A DNA stretch of 64,000 nt from CAYREE01 sp964423225 (GTDB taxonomy: Archaea > Altiarchaeota > Altiarchaeia > IMC4 > SCGC-AAA252-I15): contig CAYREE010000002.1 in assembly GCA_964423225.1 (NCBI GenBank), positions 1-64,000 of the forward strand, read 5' to 3'. The position numbers and the translations under genes are program-made. Shown here piece after piece: positions 8,664 to 17,712 of the stretch (its first letter is position 1; each line of letters begins with the position of its first letter). Below the pieces are notes generated by a model. That model made no database searches and was not told the DNA's origin. It saw nothing but the letters and a program-made list of their open reading frames with translations.

Positions 8664-9113
8664 ATGGTGAAGGATCTTCTTGCTGACATAAAGTTTAGGT
8701 GGTATGATGAGTCGTCGCTTCTAACAGATGAGCCTCGCGAGCTAATTGAATTGTTCCTTGATTCGATTGGCATCACATCAAATGTCGCACGTGATCTCCT
8801 AGAAGTCATGGTGAATGCCCGTTGTCGGGACATACTTCTTGGACCCGGTGAGATCAAGATCTTGATCATCGAACTTAGAAGAAGGCGGAAGGATAAGGAT
8901 CCGATGTGGGGTTTGACTGACCGGAACCTGCATTATTGGCTTGAATACTTCCAAGACATACGGTTCATGGATAATATCAATGGTAAATACAGGTTCACTG
9001 GGAACAAGAAGCCTAGTAAAGTATTCAAAGAATATACTCTGGAAGTCGTGAGAGAGTCTGCTGCTTATACTGAACGTATTTTAAAGAAGCTTGAGAAAGC
9101 ATATGACCTATGA
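8664..9113 (+). CDS. small helical protein coupled to the tRNA thiolase, possibly winged-helix
   Basis: 149 residues. The open frame extends 18 codons upstream without a good start; the ATG at 8664 follows the TATA box at the expected distance. The protein is helix-rich and strongly charged, with an RRRRK stretch near residue 75. The central part (about 85-120) could form a winged helix, but I cannot assign a family. Its stop overlaps the start of the thiolase gene in an ATGA arrangement, so the two are translationally coupled and may act together. No cysteine cluster or catalytic motif is seen. Confidence 0.7.
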   Translation: MVKDLLADIKFRWYDESSLLTDEPRELIELFLDSIGITSNVARDLLEVMVNARCRDILLGPGEIKILIIELRRRRKDKDPMWGLTDRNLHYWLEYFQDIRFMDNINGKYRFTGNKKPSKVFKEYTLEVVRESAAYTERILKKLEKAYDL

Positions 9114-10045
9114 CAAGTATGGCATGTGATAATTGCGGTGAAAATCCAAACATACACTTAAAGTATTATGATCAACGATTATGTGGATCCTGTTTTAACC
9201 GATTGTTTGAACGCAGGGTGAGAAAGACAGTCAGGTTGAACAAGCTGTTGCCGACGTCAGGAAAGATCGGTGTGGCTTTGTCTGGCGGGAAAGACTCGAT
9301 GACAATACTCAACCTGTTGAATGACTTGACATCTAAAAATCCGAAACTATCTGTTGAAGTATTGATAATTGATGAGGGGATCACTGGCAAGAAACCCGTC
9401 TTTGATGGATGCTATAATTATTGTGACGAACTTGGGATAACATATCACTCCTATTCTTTCAAAAATGAGTATGGTATCAAGCTTGATGACATCATGAAGA
9501 AGGTCCATGATGATGGTGTTAACGCATGCACTTATTGTGGTGTGTTAAGACGGCGTTTGATCAATAGCAAGGCAATGGAACATGGTATCTCTCGGATCGC
9601 AACTGGCCATAACCTGGATGATGAAGTACAGTCTGCTTTAATGAATTTTATTCGGGGGGAATATGATCGGATAGCTCGGCTGGGGCCGTTGGTTGGGGCT
9701 GTGAAAGACAAGCGTTTCGTCCCAAGGATAAAACCGCTCAGGGATTGTCTAGAGGAAGAGGTAAGAATATATGCCGACTATAATAAGATTCCATATATAC
9801 AATTTGATTGTCCGAACTCGATAGAAGCTTATAGAAAGAGCATCAAATCCCTGATCGACGATATGGAGGAAAAACATCCAGGCAGCAAGTATCAGATGCT
9901 AGCCAGCACAGACCGTCTGATAGAGATGATCAAGCCAAATATTATCGGGCAAAAGATGAAATATTGTGATGAATGTGGAGAACCGTCATCATCAAAGAAA
10001 TGCAAGGTCTGTCTACTGCTAGAAAAGATTAGTAAACATTCATAA
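9110..10045 (+). CDS. ttuA: tRNA 2-thiolation enzyme, TtuA/Ncs6 family
   Basis: 311 residues. Adenylates a tRNA uridine and replaces its oxygen with sulfur. The N-terminal zinc finger has C6/C9/C25/C28. The PP-loop SGGKDS is at 58-63. The CTYCG motif near residue 140 and a further cysteine in the FDCPNS segment match the three cysteines that hold the Fe-S cluster in TtuA. A second zinc finger (CDECG and CKVC) closes the C-terminus. Whether the target is U54 (TtuA) or the wobble U34 (Ncs6) cannot be told from sequence alone. The start overlaps the upstream stop (ATGA), and the 3' end overlaps the convergent gene by six bases. Confidence 0.9.
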   Translation: MTSMACDNCGENPNIHLKYYDQRLCGSCFNRLFERRVRKTVRLNKLLPTSGKIGVALSGGKDSMTILNLLNDLTSKNPKLSVEVLIIDEGITGKKPVFDGCYNYCDELGITYHSYSFKNEYGIKLDDIMKKVHDDGVNACTYCGVLRRRLINSKAMEHGISRIATGHNLDDEVQSALMNFIRGEYDRIARLGPLVGAVKDKRFVPRIKPLRDCLEEEVRIYADYNKIPYIQFDCPNSIEAYRKSIKSLIDDMEEKHPGSKYQMLASTDRLIEMIKPNIIGQKMKYCDECGEPSSSKKCKVCLLLEKISKHS

Positions 10046-10789
10046 TTGTCGTCTACGCATATCAGTATTGCTTCCTGCAACAGTCCCTAAATTACCGTCT
10101 CCAGGCAGAGATTGAGGCGACATTCGTTTAGGCCGAAGTTGGAGTAGTGATGCGGCAACCATACCATACCTATCTCTGAAATCAGGACTTCCTGCTTCAA
10201 GCATATCACTAGCATGTTCCAGCCAGGGTCGTACTCTATCCCCATCCTTTACTGCGGCTCGTTCCAGAAGTGTTAGAGTCTGTTCCCAATGAGGTCCGTT
10301 TATCGTGTGTAGTGCGAGCTGCTTATATGTTTCAGGATATACCATGCCCTTGTCTATACATCCTTCTAAGATCCCGAAAAGGTATTGGGGAGAGATTGCA
10401 GGTCCGACACGTTGTAGTATAGGCTGATCATTTAGCTCGAATGCAGCACCTACGGATACCTCTGCGGGTAGCATTTCACCCCTCTTTATGGCCGTTTCAA
10501 GTAGTTGGGCCCCGAAGTTACGTTGTAGGCCAGTAGGATCAAAATACATGCCATATTCCTTCTTCTTGGGTATGCCATACAAATCAATGGCTTGAGCAAC
10601 CTCGCTTAGGGTTTCATGCGGTGCATGTTTTCCTGACTGTTCGAGGGTTTGCATCCTCACCATATCTCTAACGATATTGGAGACACCATGATCAACTGAT
10701 GGTAGTGATCCATCATAGTGCTGGACGTTTTCCCCAGCATTCAATCTTTTTAGCCTATGAGTGATTTCAGCATACTGTGGGTCAGCCAT
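10040..10789 (-). CDS. soluble helical orphan protein, unknown
   Basis: 249 residues, no signal or membrane segment. From about residue 70 to 220 it consists of regularly spaced amphipathic helices with short Pro/Gly turns, as expected for an alpha-solenoid of TPR or HEAT type, although no repeat consensus is firm. The last 30 residues are Gly/Ser/Arg-rich and likely disordered, ending RRRQ. It is convergent with the thiolase gene and divergent from another orphan at 10850. Function unknown. Confidence 0.68.
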   Translation of the reverse strand: MADPQYAEITHRLKRLNAGENVQHYDGSLPSVDHGVSNIVRDMVRMQTLEQSGKHAPHETLSEVAQAIDLYGIPKKKEYGMYFDPTGLQRNFGAQLLETAIKRGEMLPAEVSVGAAFELNDQPILQRVGPAISPQYLFGILEGCIDKGMVYPETYKQLALHTINGPHWEQTLTLLERAAVKDGDRVRPWLEHASDMLEAGSPDFRDRYGMVAASLLQLRPKRMSPQSLPGDGNLGTVAGSNTDMRRRQL

Positions 10790-10849
10790 AATACTTTTAT
10801 ACGAAACCCGGGTTATTAAATCTTTTATCTATTATTCCTGCCTAAATCT

Positions 10850-11932
10850 ATGGTAATGGCTTTATTCAGGCGTACTCGTGAGGCTCATTATGCTGATGTC
10901 CCCGAGCTTCGGGCCGCCTCAGGTATCATAGATCGTGATAAAAAGATTGCATTGGATTTGATAGCACTTATGCTGCCTGATAAGATGTGGGGTAGGAGCG
11001 ACAAGAAATTCTTTGAGCAGGAAGTTGTGCCAGAGTGGATAAAAAACGGTATTCTCATCAATAACCGTGAGGATAATGGCCGTGCACTAATCGACGTCAG
11101 CCATGTGTTGCGTGCTGTTATCGATGATGAACCGTCGCAACACAGGATCCGTCATGTACGGCATGTTGGCGGGTTATTCGAGGATATCAGCAAGAAACTC
11201 AATCCCACTGTAGAGTCAAAACATGCATTAACGTCAATACAGGCGGAGACAATCAGGCTAGCATTTGACGGCTCGAGGATGAGGGTATCCGGTGATGAGA
11301 GGCCGATCACTACTTTCAGGCGTGTCTCATCGATGATTGATAGAGTTCATGACGGGCGTGGCGACATGATGAATGCATTATGCCTGGCTCAGGCCACCAG
11401 TATTGAGGCTGCAGGCCGGGTTGCCGTGGATTTTCAACAGGATCCGGAGACTCTGAGGGAGATGACATATCATCTGGATGACTTGGCCAATATTCTGACA
11501 CATAGTAAGATGAAGCTAGCTGAACATCCACGTGAACTATCCGCAATAGCTAATACTCTAAAGACTTCCCGTGAGGAGGCTTTTGTTGGTGGTGAGAGAG
11601 CAAGCAGGCTCTTTTGGGGAGTCCTTGGCCATATGCATGGTCATGGATCACAGCTTATCAAACCAGATAACCTTGATGATACAATGCAGATAATATTAAG
11701 GAATTCTGATGATTTAGTTAAGGCTGGGAGGTTAACCACACCTGAACGCGCATCATTATTCGCCCAGGCAGTCGCCAATACGATACATCTACTAGATGTC
11801 TCAGATCACGGGCAACTCGAGACGGTTTGCAGTAGGATAACCTCAATTCATAAACAACATAAATTGAGTCTAGAACATGTTGCGAAAACTCGGAGTAGGG
11901 ATGATATTCTAAAAGTATTACAGATGAACTAG
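10850..11932 (+). CDS. soluble orphan protein, unknown
   Basis: 360 residues, hydrophilic and helix-rich. The ATG at 10850 is followed by another at 10856, and either could be used; an AT-rich element about 30 bases upstream (TTAAATCTTTTATC) may be its TATA box. Histidines are clustered in two places (HRIRHVRHVGG near 100 and GHMHGHGS near 260), which could bind metal, but no known motif results. The divergent neighbour at 10789 and the convergent hel308 gene give no functional hint. Confidence 0.68.
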   Translation: MVMALFRRTREAHYADVPELRAASGIIDRDKKIALDLIALMLPDKMWGRSDKKFFEQEVVPEWIKNGILINNREDNGRALIDVSHVLRAVIDDEPSQHRIRHVRHVGGLFEDISKKLNPTVESKHALTSIQAETIRLAFDGSRMRVSGDERPITTFRRVSSMIDRVHDGRGDMMNALCLAQATSIEAAGRVAVDFQQDPETLREMTYHLDDLANILTHSKMKLAEHPRELSAIANTLKTSREEAFVGGERASRLFWGVLGHMHGHGSQLIKPDNLDDTMQIILRNSDDLVKAGRLTTPERASLFAQAVANTIHLLDVSDHGQLETVCSRITSIHKQHKLSLEHVAKTRSRDDILKVLQMN

Positions 11933-11937
11933 GTTGA

Positions 11938-14900
11938 TTAGAAACCTGCTATCTGCGCTTTTATCTTCCTCGCAGTCTTTGTTCCGACTACATCCGCGAT
12001 TTCTTTCACAGAAGCTTCTTTCAGTTTAGCAGGAGTCTTAAATCCTGCTCTAAATAACTTGCGGGCCCGGACTCTTCCAACCTCCTTGTAAGCTACAAGT
12101 GGCAATAACTCTTTACGCACACCGTATTTAACCCGGGTTTCAAGCTTCTTCACTTCAATATGGCTTTTCTTCAAACCTGTGATCCGTGTGAGCTCACATG
12201 CCGCATAGCATAACCATTCAAGATTTTGGATCCGCATATTCAATTGTCCGGGAGTAACATTGTATTCCTCTAGTATCTCGTCCTCAGTCTTCTCATTTAT
12301 CCATTCGTCAAACATCAAGGCGGTCTTGAATCTGTTCAGAAACTCATAGTCCAAGTCAAAACCACCGATATCCCTAAGAAGCTTTTCTTCTGATTCATAT
12401 GCTTTCGCCCACAAAACAGACTCCTCCTTCTGTCGTACCGGTAACTGTATTATCTCAACAGCATCGGAAACCACTTCAAGAAGTCCGATCTCGTCGAACA
12501 TCTTCTTCTCCTCTGCCTTACCAAACATCTTTAGGTAATTATATCCTGTTAATGGATCGATGTATAGTTCTGAGACTCGTATCCCCAGTTCTGTTGGAAC
12601 AAGGAACCTATCCTCTCTTCTAACAAATTCCCATTTGACAAGCTCTTCAACAATCTCCTCTAACATAGATTCGAAATCCTTTCTCACACCATATTGGAAT
12701 CCGAAAAAAGTTGTGCGAAAAAACTCTGTGAGGGCGTCTAGCGTCCTTGTGAACGATGATGCAATAGATGCGAGGGCATGGAATCTTAAAACTGGTTTCA
12801 CACCAAGTCTAGAATGAATGTCTTCAGGCTCCCCCTGCAGATAATGTTCGTCAATATATTCCTGTTCATCCTGGCTTGAAGCAATAGTCACAGCATATCC
12901 AACCTCATCATACCTAGGCCTGCCTGCCCTGCCTACTTGTTGTTTGTATTCTAAGACTGGGATGTATACAAGCCCGGTCTGAGTGTATCTTCTAACATCC
13001 CTTATGACAACGGTTCTGGCCGGTAGGTTGACGCCCGCAGAATTATGGACGATTATGCCTTCAGCGATAAACAGATGGTCGTTTGATCCATCGTCAGGCA
13101 AGACAACATCATAAACATTTTTACAATTGTTTTTCACTACACTAACTTCCTTAATAATGTCCCAGAAAATATCTCCGTCAAAGGCCTTGCTTCTCCATGT
13201 CCCCCTGATTTTTTTATCAAATTTTGAGTTACAGAGGGGGCAATTATCCTCTTTTATGAAATATTGTGATACTTCAATGTTTTTTTCCAATAGATTTTCA
13301 TATATCCATTTCCCTAAATCATTTAGGCTCCAAATCCATTCATTTGCCCCAAATCTACGTTTCTTGATTAACGCATAATGGTGGTTGATCCGTGATACTT
13401 TTCCTTTAGGCTCGTAGCCTAATATCCTCACCATTTCCCTAGATGCTAGTTCACCCCTCTCCCCTAACAATTCTATTACTCTTTTTTTTCGTTTTCCCCA
13501 TTCTTTTCCCAGTCTTGTTCTTCCTTTAAAGAGGTTTGGTCGAAGACAATATGAACACTTTTTGCAAGTAACTCTATCTACTTCATAGCGGTTTATGACC
13601 TCCTCTAATCCCCTCTGTTTCCTTTTTACGTTAAATCCTATGTATTTGTAGAAATCCAAGATTCCTTTCCGATTTTGTATATAGAGCTCTTGGTAATCAC
13701 TCGTATCATATCTCCTATCATTAATGATGATTTGACTGCCTTTCCTCTCTCGAATCCAGGATACTATCCCATATCTCAATAAGCTTTTCTGCAGGGTCTT
13801 AATCAAACTATTAGAGATATTTGAGAAGCTCAGTCGACCTCTTTTTTCTATGCACCCGTCGGTATCAAATAGGCCCCTTATCAAATGTGCTAGTTTATCC
13901 TCTGATGCACTCATCAGCCTCATATCAATCTGTTTTTTAAAACCAATATCCACGCCGCTTCTGACTAAAAACTCCCTGAACCATTTGGTTTTAGTTAATA
14001 TGATCTGTTGAGTCCCATAGTGATTTTTTACTATTTTATAATGCAAGCAGAATTTCTTGCAGATACGTGAAATCTTATTGATTATATCCTTGTCTTCACT
14101 GACTATCGATGGGCTCCCTTTGTAGATTATCTCTCCTTTTTGGGTTTCGGCACCTGAATACCCATCGCCAAGGAATACTCCTATCAAATAGTATATTGAC
14201 TCATCAATCTCCGTGTCGTTGAATGGCAGCTTGTTGTCCTTCATGAAGTCAGACCACCTATTTTGTCTCAGGTCTTCGATTTTTAACTGACCGATTGTCG
14301 CTATTTTGTCCCCTATCTTACATTCCGAGGCTTTCACCAAGATTCTCTCACTACCATTGTTTAACAGCATCTTATGGTTTTCAGTGACGAGAATCGGCCC
14401 ATAATTAGAAGTAGTTATCCTAACCATTCTTTTTGGAGCAAGTAACTCGACAATATCCTTGGTTTTCACAATGATTAGCTTGTTTTCCTTAAGTCCAATG
14501 ACTTGTTTACCCGGCTTTATTTTCTTTACAGCGATCTCACTCATACCACTCCATATTTTGGTGTCCTCACTCAAACAAAGCGTAGGCGTCGCTGAGATCA
14601 TCTTTAACAAACCGTTCTTGAATGAGTCTTCTATCAATGTTCTCTGCTTGTTGACAAGGCCTGCATGATGGAATGCGGTTCCAGTCTTAACGCATGCTGC
14701 AAGACGACGGCACTGTTTTGTATTGCTTGATAATGCGTCTAGTATTCCCCCAGCGATTTTTTCAAGCTTTTCTTTTTCCACAGTGAGTTTTAGTTGTTGG
14801 CCGAGTTTTTCAGCTACTGCTTCTGCACTACGCCTGGAGTTCACAAAGACGAGTGCCTGCCCATCCTCAACGGCATTCTTCACAACATCTCCTAGTGACT

Positions 14901-15543
14901 CCTCCTCTTTCACTACCACGCTCTCATGTAGTTCTACCGGCCTCCAATCAGAATTTACTAGAGTGGCGTTGAGCCATTCGGCTAGCTCGTCTGCATTTCC
15001 AATTGTTGCAGATAGTCCGATGACCTGGACGTCAGGATAAATGTTTCGGAATTTGGATGTCAATACCTCGTATACGGGTCCTCTGTCTGTTGCGATCAAA
15101 TGTATTTCATCTAGTACTAGGACGCTTGTTCCAGTAAACCATTTTGGCCTGCTTCTGAGGATGGAATCGCATTTCTCGGCTGTTGCAACAATTATATCAT
15201 AGGATGGTCGTCTCTTGTATTTACTGGAGTCAAGGTCTCCTACTTCTAATCTTACCTTATACCCGAACTGCTCGTATTTCTTGAATTCATTGTATTTTTC
15301 GTAGGCGAGGGCTCGAAGCGGGACTATATAGACTGCCTTCTTGCCTTCTTCTAATGCCTTCATTATTGCAAGTTCTGATGCGATCGTCTTTCCGCTTGCA
15401 GTTGGAGTGCAGATGATGATGTTTTTATGGGATAGTATGCCTGCTTTGGCGGCTAGTTCTTGTGGAGGATATAGGCTATCCACTCCAATATCTGCGAGCA
15501 TCTGTTTGAATTCCGTTTTTACCTCGAGTTCCTCTACAAGCAT
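11938..15543 (-). CDS. hel308: Hel308 superfamily 2 DNA helicase with an intein
   Basis: A 3'-5' helicase that acts at stalled replication forks. 1201 residues encoded; removing the 512-residue intein leaves 689, the normal Hel308 length. Walker A TPTASGKT is at 46-53, DEIH at 145-148, LSAT at 177-180, and motif VI QQVGRAGRPRYD near 868. The intein sits inside motif IVa, between ATPTL and SAGVNLPA. The extein C-terminus contains the winged helix, ratchet helices and a final helix-hairpin-helix (KEVGRVRARKLFRAG). An alternative start at Met15 is possible. Convergent with the orphan at 10850, six bases apart. Confidence 0.95.
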   Translation of the reverse strand: MLVEELEVKTEFKQMLADIGVDSLYPPQELAAKAGILSHKNIIICTPTASGKTIASELAIMKALEEGKKAVYIVPLRALAYEKYNEFKKYEQFGYKVRLEVGDLDSSKYKRRPSYDIIVATAEKCDSILRSRPKWFTGTSVLVLDEIHLIATDRGPVYEVLTSKFRNIYPDVQVIGLSATIGNADELAEWLNATLVNSDWRPVELHESVVVKEEESLGDVVKNAVEDGQALVFVNSRRSAEAVAEKLGQQLKLTVEKEKLEKIAGGILDALSSNTKQCRRLAACVKTGTAFHHAGLVNKQRTLIEDSFKNGLLKMISATPTLCLSEDTKIWSGMSEIAVKKIKPGKQVIGLKENKLIIVKTKDIVELLAPKRMVRITTSNYGPILVTENHKMLLNNGSERILVKASECKIGDKIATIGQLKIEDLRQNRWSDFMKDNKLPFNDTEIDESIYYLIGVFLGDGYSGAETQKGEIIYKGSPSIVSEDKDIINKISRICKKFCLHYKIVKNHYGTQQIILTKTKWFREFLVRSGVDIGFKKQIDMRLMSASEDKLAHLIRGLFDTDGCIEKRGRLSFSNISNSLIKTLQKSLLRYGIVSWIRERKGSQIIINDRRYDTSDYQELYIQNRKGILDFYKYIGFNVKRKQRGLEEVINRYEVDRVTCKKCSYCLRPNLFKGRTRLGKEWGKRKKRVIELLGERGELASREMVRILGYEPKGKVSRINHHYALIKKRRFGANEWIWSLNDLGKWIYENLLEKNIEVSQYFIKEDNCPLCNSKFDKKIRGTWRSKAFDGDIFWDIIKEVSVVKNNCKNVYDVVLPDDGSNDHLFIAEGIIVHNSAGVNLPARTVVIRDVRRYTQTGLVYIPVLEYKQQVGRAGRPRYDEVGYAVTIASSQDEQEYIDEHYLQGEPEDIHSRLGVKPVLRFHALASIASSFTRTLDALTEFFRTTFFGFQYGVRKDFESMLEEIVEELVKWEFVRREDRFLVPTELGIRVSELYIDPLTGYNYLKMFGKAEEKKMFDEIGLLEVVSDAVEIIQLPVRQKEESVLWAKAYESEEKLLRDIGGFDLDYEFLNRFKTALMFDEWINEKTEDEILEEYNVTPGQLNMRIQNLEWLCYAACELTRITGLKKSHIEVKKLETRVKYGVRKELLPLVAYKEVGRVRARKLFRAGFKTPAKLKEASVKEIADVVGTKTARKIKAQIAGF
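13042..14577 (-). mobile_element. Hel308 intein, LAGLIDADG type, with extra DNA-binding insert
   Basis: 512 residues (323-834 of the precursor). It begins with Cys (CLSEDTKIW) and ends HN before Ser835, the standard splice junctions. Block B is NYGPILVTENHKML. The homing endonuclease has two LAGLIDADG motifs (LIGVFLGDG at 453-461 and LIRGLFDTDG at 554-563), each with its acidic residue. Between the endonuclease and the C-terminal splice block lies an extra region (about 650-805) with cysteine pairs C660/C663/C666 and C768/C771 around a winged-helix-like segment. The insertion point is in a conserved helicase motif, as usual for inteins. All splicing and nuclease residues I can check are intact, so it looks active. 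Confidence 0.95.
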
Positions 15544-15606
15544 TTTTTTTAGGATAAGTATTTGGGGTTTGAATGAAAAAGATGGGAGAGTGTATTGAAA
15601 AAGTAT

Positions 15607-16446
15607 TTAGTCTACTACTTCTGGTCTGGGTCGAAGCTTTAAAGCCATGTCATTGCATCGTTTTCCGTTTACCTCATCACCTGCCGAATAGTATGCTAAT
15701 CCAAGCCTGTTCCATCCGACATAATCATCCATATTCAATTCCACGAACCTTGTGAAATATCCTACAGCTTTCTGATAGTCGCCTCTACGATCGCTTATTA
15801 TCCCCATGTGAAACCAGGTAGTAGAATGTTTCTTGTCATTTTCTAAGACACGTTGATAATATCCCAGTGCAGCATCTGGTTCCCCCCATTCCTGGTGGAA
15901 TCTACCCATCGAGTGAAGTGCTTCAACATCATTTGGATTGGCTTTCAACCTTTGTTTGAGGCTGGCAATCTCTTTTATTAATTTTGCTTCATCAACCTGG
16001 ACACAGGTTCCATGGACGTGTGGTCTTTCACCTGTATCTCTCATATCCTCATCTTGTTGTATTACTTCAACACCTTTTGGAATATCCCTTAAGAAATCAC
16101 CAACTCTAACAATATCTCCAAATCCGCGGAGTCTCAGCTGATTTCCTCTGATACTATCAAAAGCATTGATCAAGGGGACTACCTCTTGCATACGTGCTAT
16201 CGCATATTCTGGATTCTCAAGTTCCCAGGCTGAAACTTCTCGTCTACGATCTGGCCCTAGCTGGTCAAATGGCGTATCGGGATATGGTCTTTTAAACTGT
16301 TGTGCGATCCTATTTTCCCTCTCTGCTATTTGTCTTCCTAATTCTTCTTTCTGCTTAGCTTGTGAAGGAACTAACTCCATCACGCTAATGTCTCCGATCC
16401 TAGGCGATACTGCATTAACATAAAAAAGAGGGGTTTTTCCACTCAT
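15607..16446 (-). CDS. TPR-repeat protein
   Basis: 279 residues, soluble. The C-terminal half (about 155-270) contains three tetratricopeptide repeats with typical spacing: NPNDVEALHSMG, a repeat around HSTTWFHMGIISDRRGDY, and one around DDYVGWNRLGLAYYSAGD. Such repeats form a protein-binding solenoid. The N-terminal half has no domain I recognise; it contains an HVHGTC segment near residue 145. The partner is unknown. It lies 33 bases downstream of the antiporter genes' stop on the same strand's opposite end, that is, it is transcribed ahead of hel308. Confidence 0.8.
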   Translation of the reverse strand: MSGKTPLFYVNAVSPRIGDISVMELVPSQAKQKEELGRQIAERENRIAQQFKRPYPDTPFDQLGPDRRREVSAWELENPEYAIARMQEVVPLINAFDSIRGNQLRLRGFGDIVRVGDFLRDIPKGVEVIQQDEDMRDTGERPHVHGTCVQVDEAKLIKEIASLKQRLKANPNDVEALHSMGRFHQEWGEPDAALGYYQRVLENDKKHSTTWFHMGIISDRRGDYQKAVGYFTRFVELNMDDYVGWNRLGLAYYSAGDEVNGKRCNDMALKLRPRPEVVD

Positions 16447-16479
16447 AATATATGAAAATAGGCAGGAAAGATTGAAGAA

Positions 16480-17664
16480 TCAATGCTCATCAGGTGTTAT
16501 ATCATACTTTCTTAAAAGATACTTGAATGCTAGTGGGGTAAGAAGTGTTGTTATGAATGCCATTGACACGAGTATCGTCACTATCTGATTGTTTAATATA
16601 CCAAGCTTGACTCCTACACTAACAAGGACCAATTCTACAGCACCCCGTCCATTCATCCCTGCAGACACTATCATGCTGTCTTCCTTCCTCATCTTCGCGA
16701 CCATGCATCCGATATAGGATCCTATGAACTTTCCTCCAAGGGCGATGGCAAGTATTATCAGAAGGAAAAAGGCCTCATGGTATATCTCTATTAATTTAAC
16801 ATGGAATGCGAGAGAGACAAAGAATACCGGGCCAAGGAATCCATAGCCAATTGTCATCAGTCTGTCGTTTAAGGTCTTAAGCACTTTGGGATCTTTCATC
16901 TCTTCTCTTACAAATAATCCTGCTAGGAAGGCGCCTATTATCATATGCAATCCCATAACCTCGGCGATAACAGAGAAGATCAATGCTGTAAGCAGGCTGA
17001 ATGTGAATCCATGACCCTCCTTTTCCACGTAAAACCTGTTGACCATAGGCAAGATCAGCTTGCCAATACCATATGTTATCAGGAAGAATAAAATCACTGA
17101 CAGCATGGAAGATCCTATCGTTACATATGAGAAGTGTCCGCTGTTTATCGTGTTGACAAATGCAGAGAAGAATCCAAGGGCGAGTATGTCGTCAACAAGG
17201 GCTGCTCCAATCAATACGTGACCTATCTTGTTGTTGTGCATGTTCAAATCCATGAGTATCCTAGCATTTACAGCGATGGCTGTTATTGCAAGTCCAGTCG
17301 CTATGAATAATGCTTGATAGAGTGTTGCATCGGGCATTAGTATCAGGGTTCCATAGTATCCCAGTGCAAATGGTATTATGAAGCCGAAGATGCCGCATAG
17401 TATTGACGGTTTGATTGATTTGAAAAAGAGTTTCGGGTCAGTCTCAACTCCAGCATAGAACATGAGGAAGAAGACGCCAAGCTCTGCTAGAAATTCGATG
17501 TATTCGCTTGGATGGATAATATCTAATAGTGTCGGACCTAATATCAGTCCTGCTATCAGCTCGCCAAGCATTGGCGGCAGGTCGAACCTTTTTCTAAATA
17601 ACCTTCCTAGATACCATCCTCCCAAAAGGATGAGTAGCAGTTGTGATATCGGTGATTCAAGCAT
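16480..17664 (-). CDS. CPA2-family cation/proton antiporter
   Basis: 394 residues with about twelve hydrophobic segments. Exchanges Na+ or K+ for protons across the membrane. The family features are visible: LGELIAGLILGPTLL near residue 35, the ALVDDILALGFF motif with adjacent aspartates (about 155-166) that forms the ion site, and GMNGRGAVELVL near 345. There is no C-terminal TrkA-N or USP domain, so it consists of the transport domain alone. A second, diverged copy lies 48 bases upstream on the same strand, and the two are probably co-transcribed. Confidence 0.9.
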   Translation of the reverse strand: MLESPISQLLLILLGGWYLGRLFRKRFDLPPMLGELIAGLILGPTLLDIIHPSEYIEFLAELGVFFLMFYAGVETDPKLFFKSIKPSILCGIFGFIIPFALGYYGTLILMPDATLYQALFIATGLAITAIAVNARILMDLNMHNNKIGHVLIGAALVDDILALGFFSAFVNTINSGHFSYVTIGSSMLSVILFFLITYGIGKLILPMVNRFYVEKEGHGFTFSLLTALIFSVIAEVMGLHMIIGAFLAGLFVREEMKDPKVLKTLNDRLMTIGYGFLGPVFFVSLAFHVKLIEIYHEAFFLLIILAIALGGKFIGSYIGCMVAKMRKEDSMIVSAGMNGRGAVELVLVSVGVKLGILNNQIVTILVSMAFITTLLTPLAFKYLLRKYDITPDEH

Positions 17665-17712
17665 GAAACAACCATTACGAATACAATGATTAAAAAGGCT
17701 ACTGTTTTTATC

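Noticed and set aside
16420..16436. AAAAAAGAGGGGTTTTT, similar to the pilin terminator ending
   Set aside because: It lies at the start of the coding region of the TPR gene with no hairpin, so it is a chance match.
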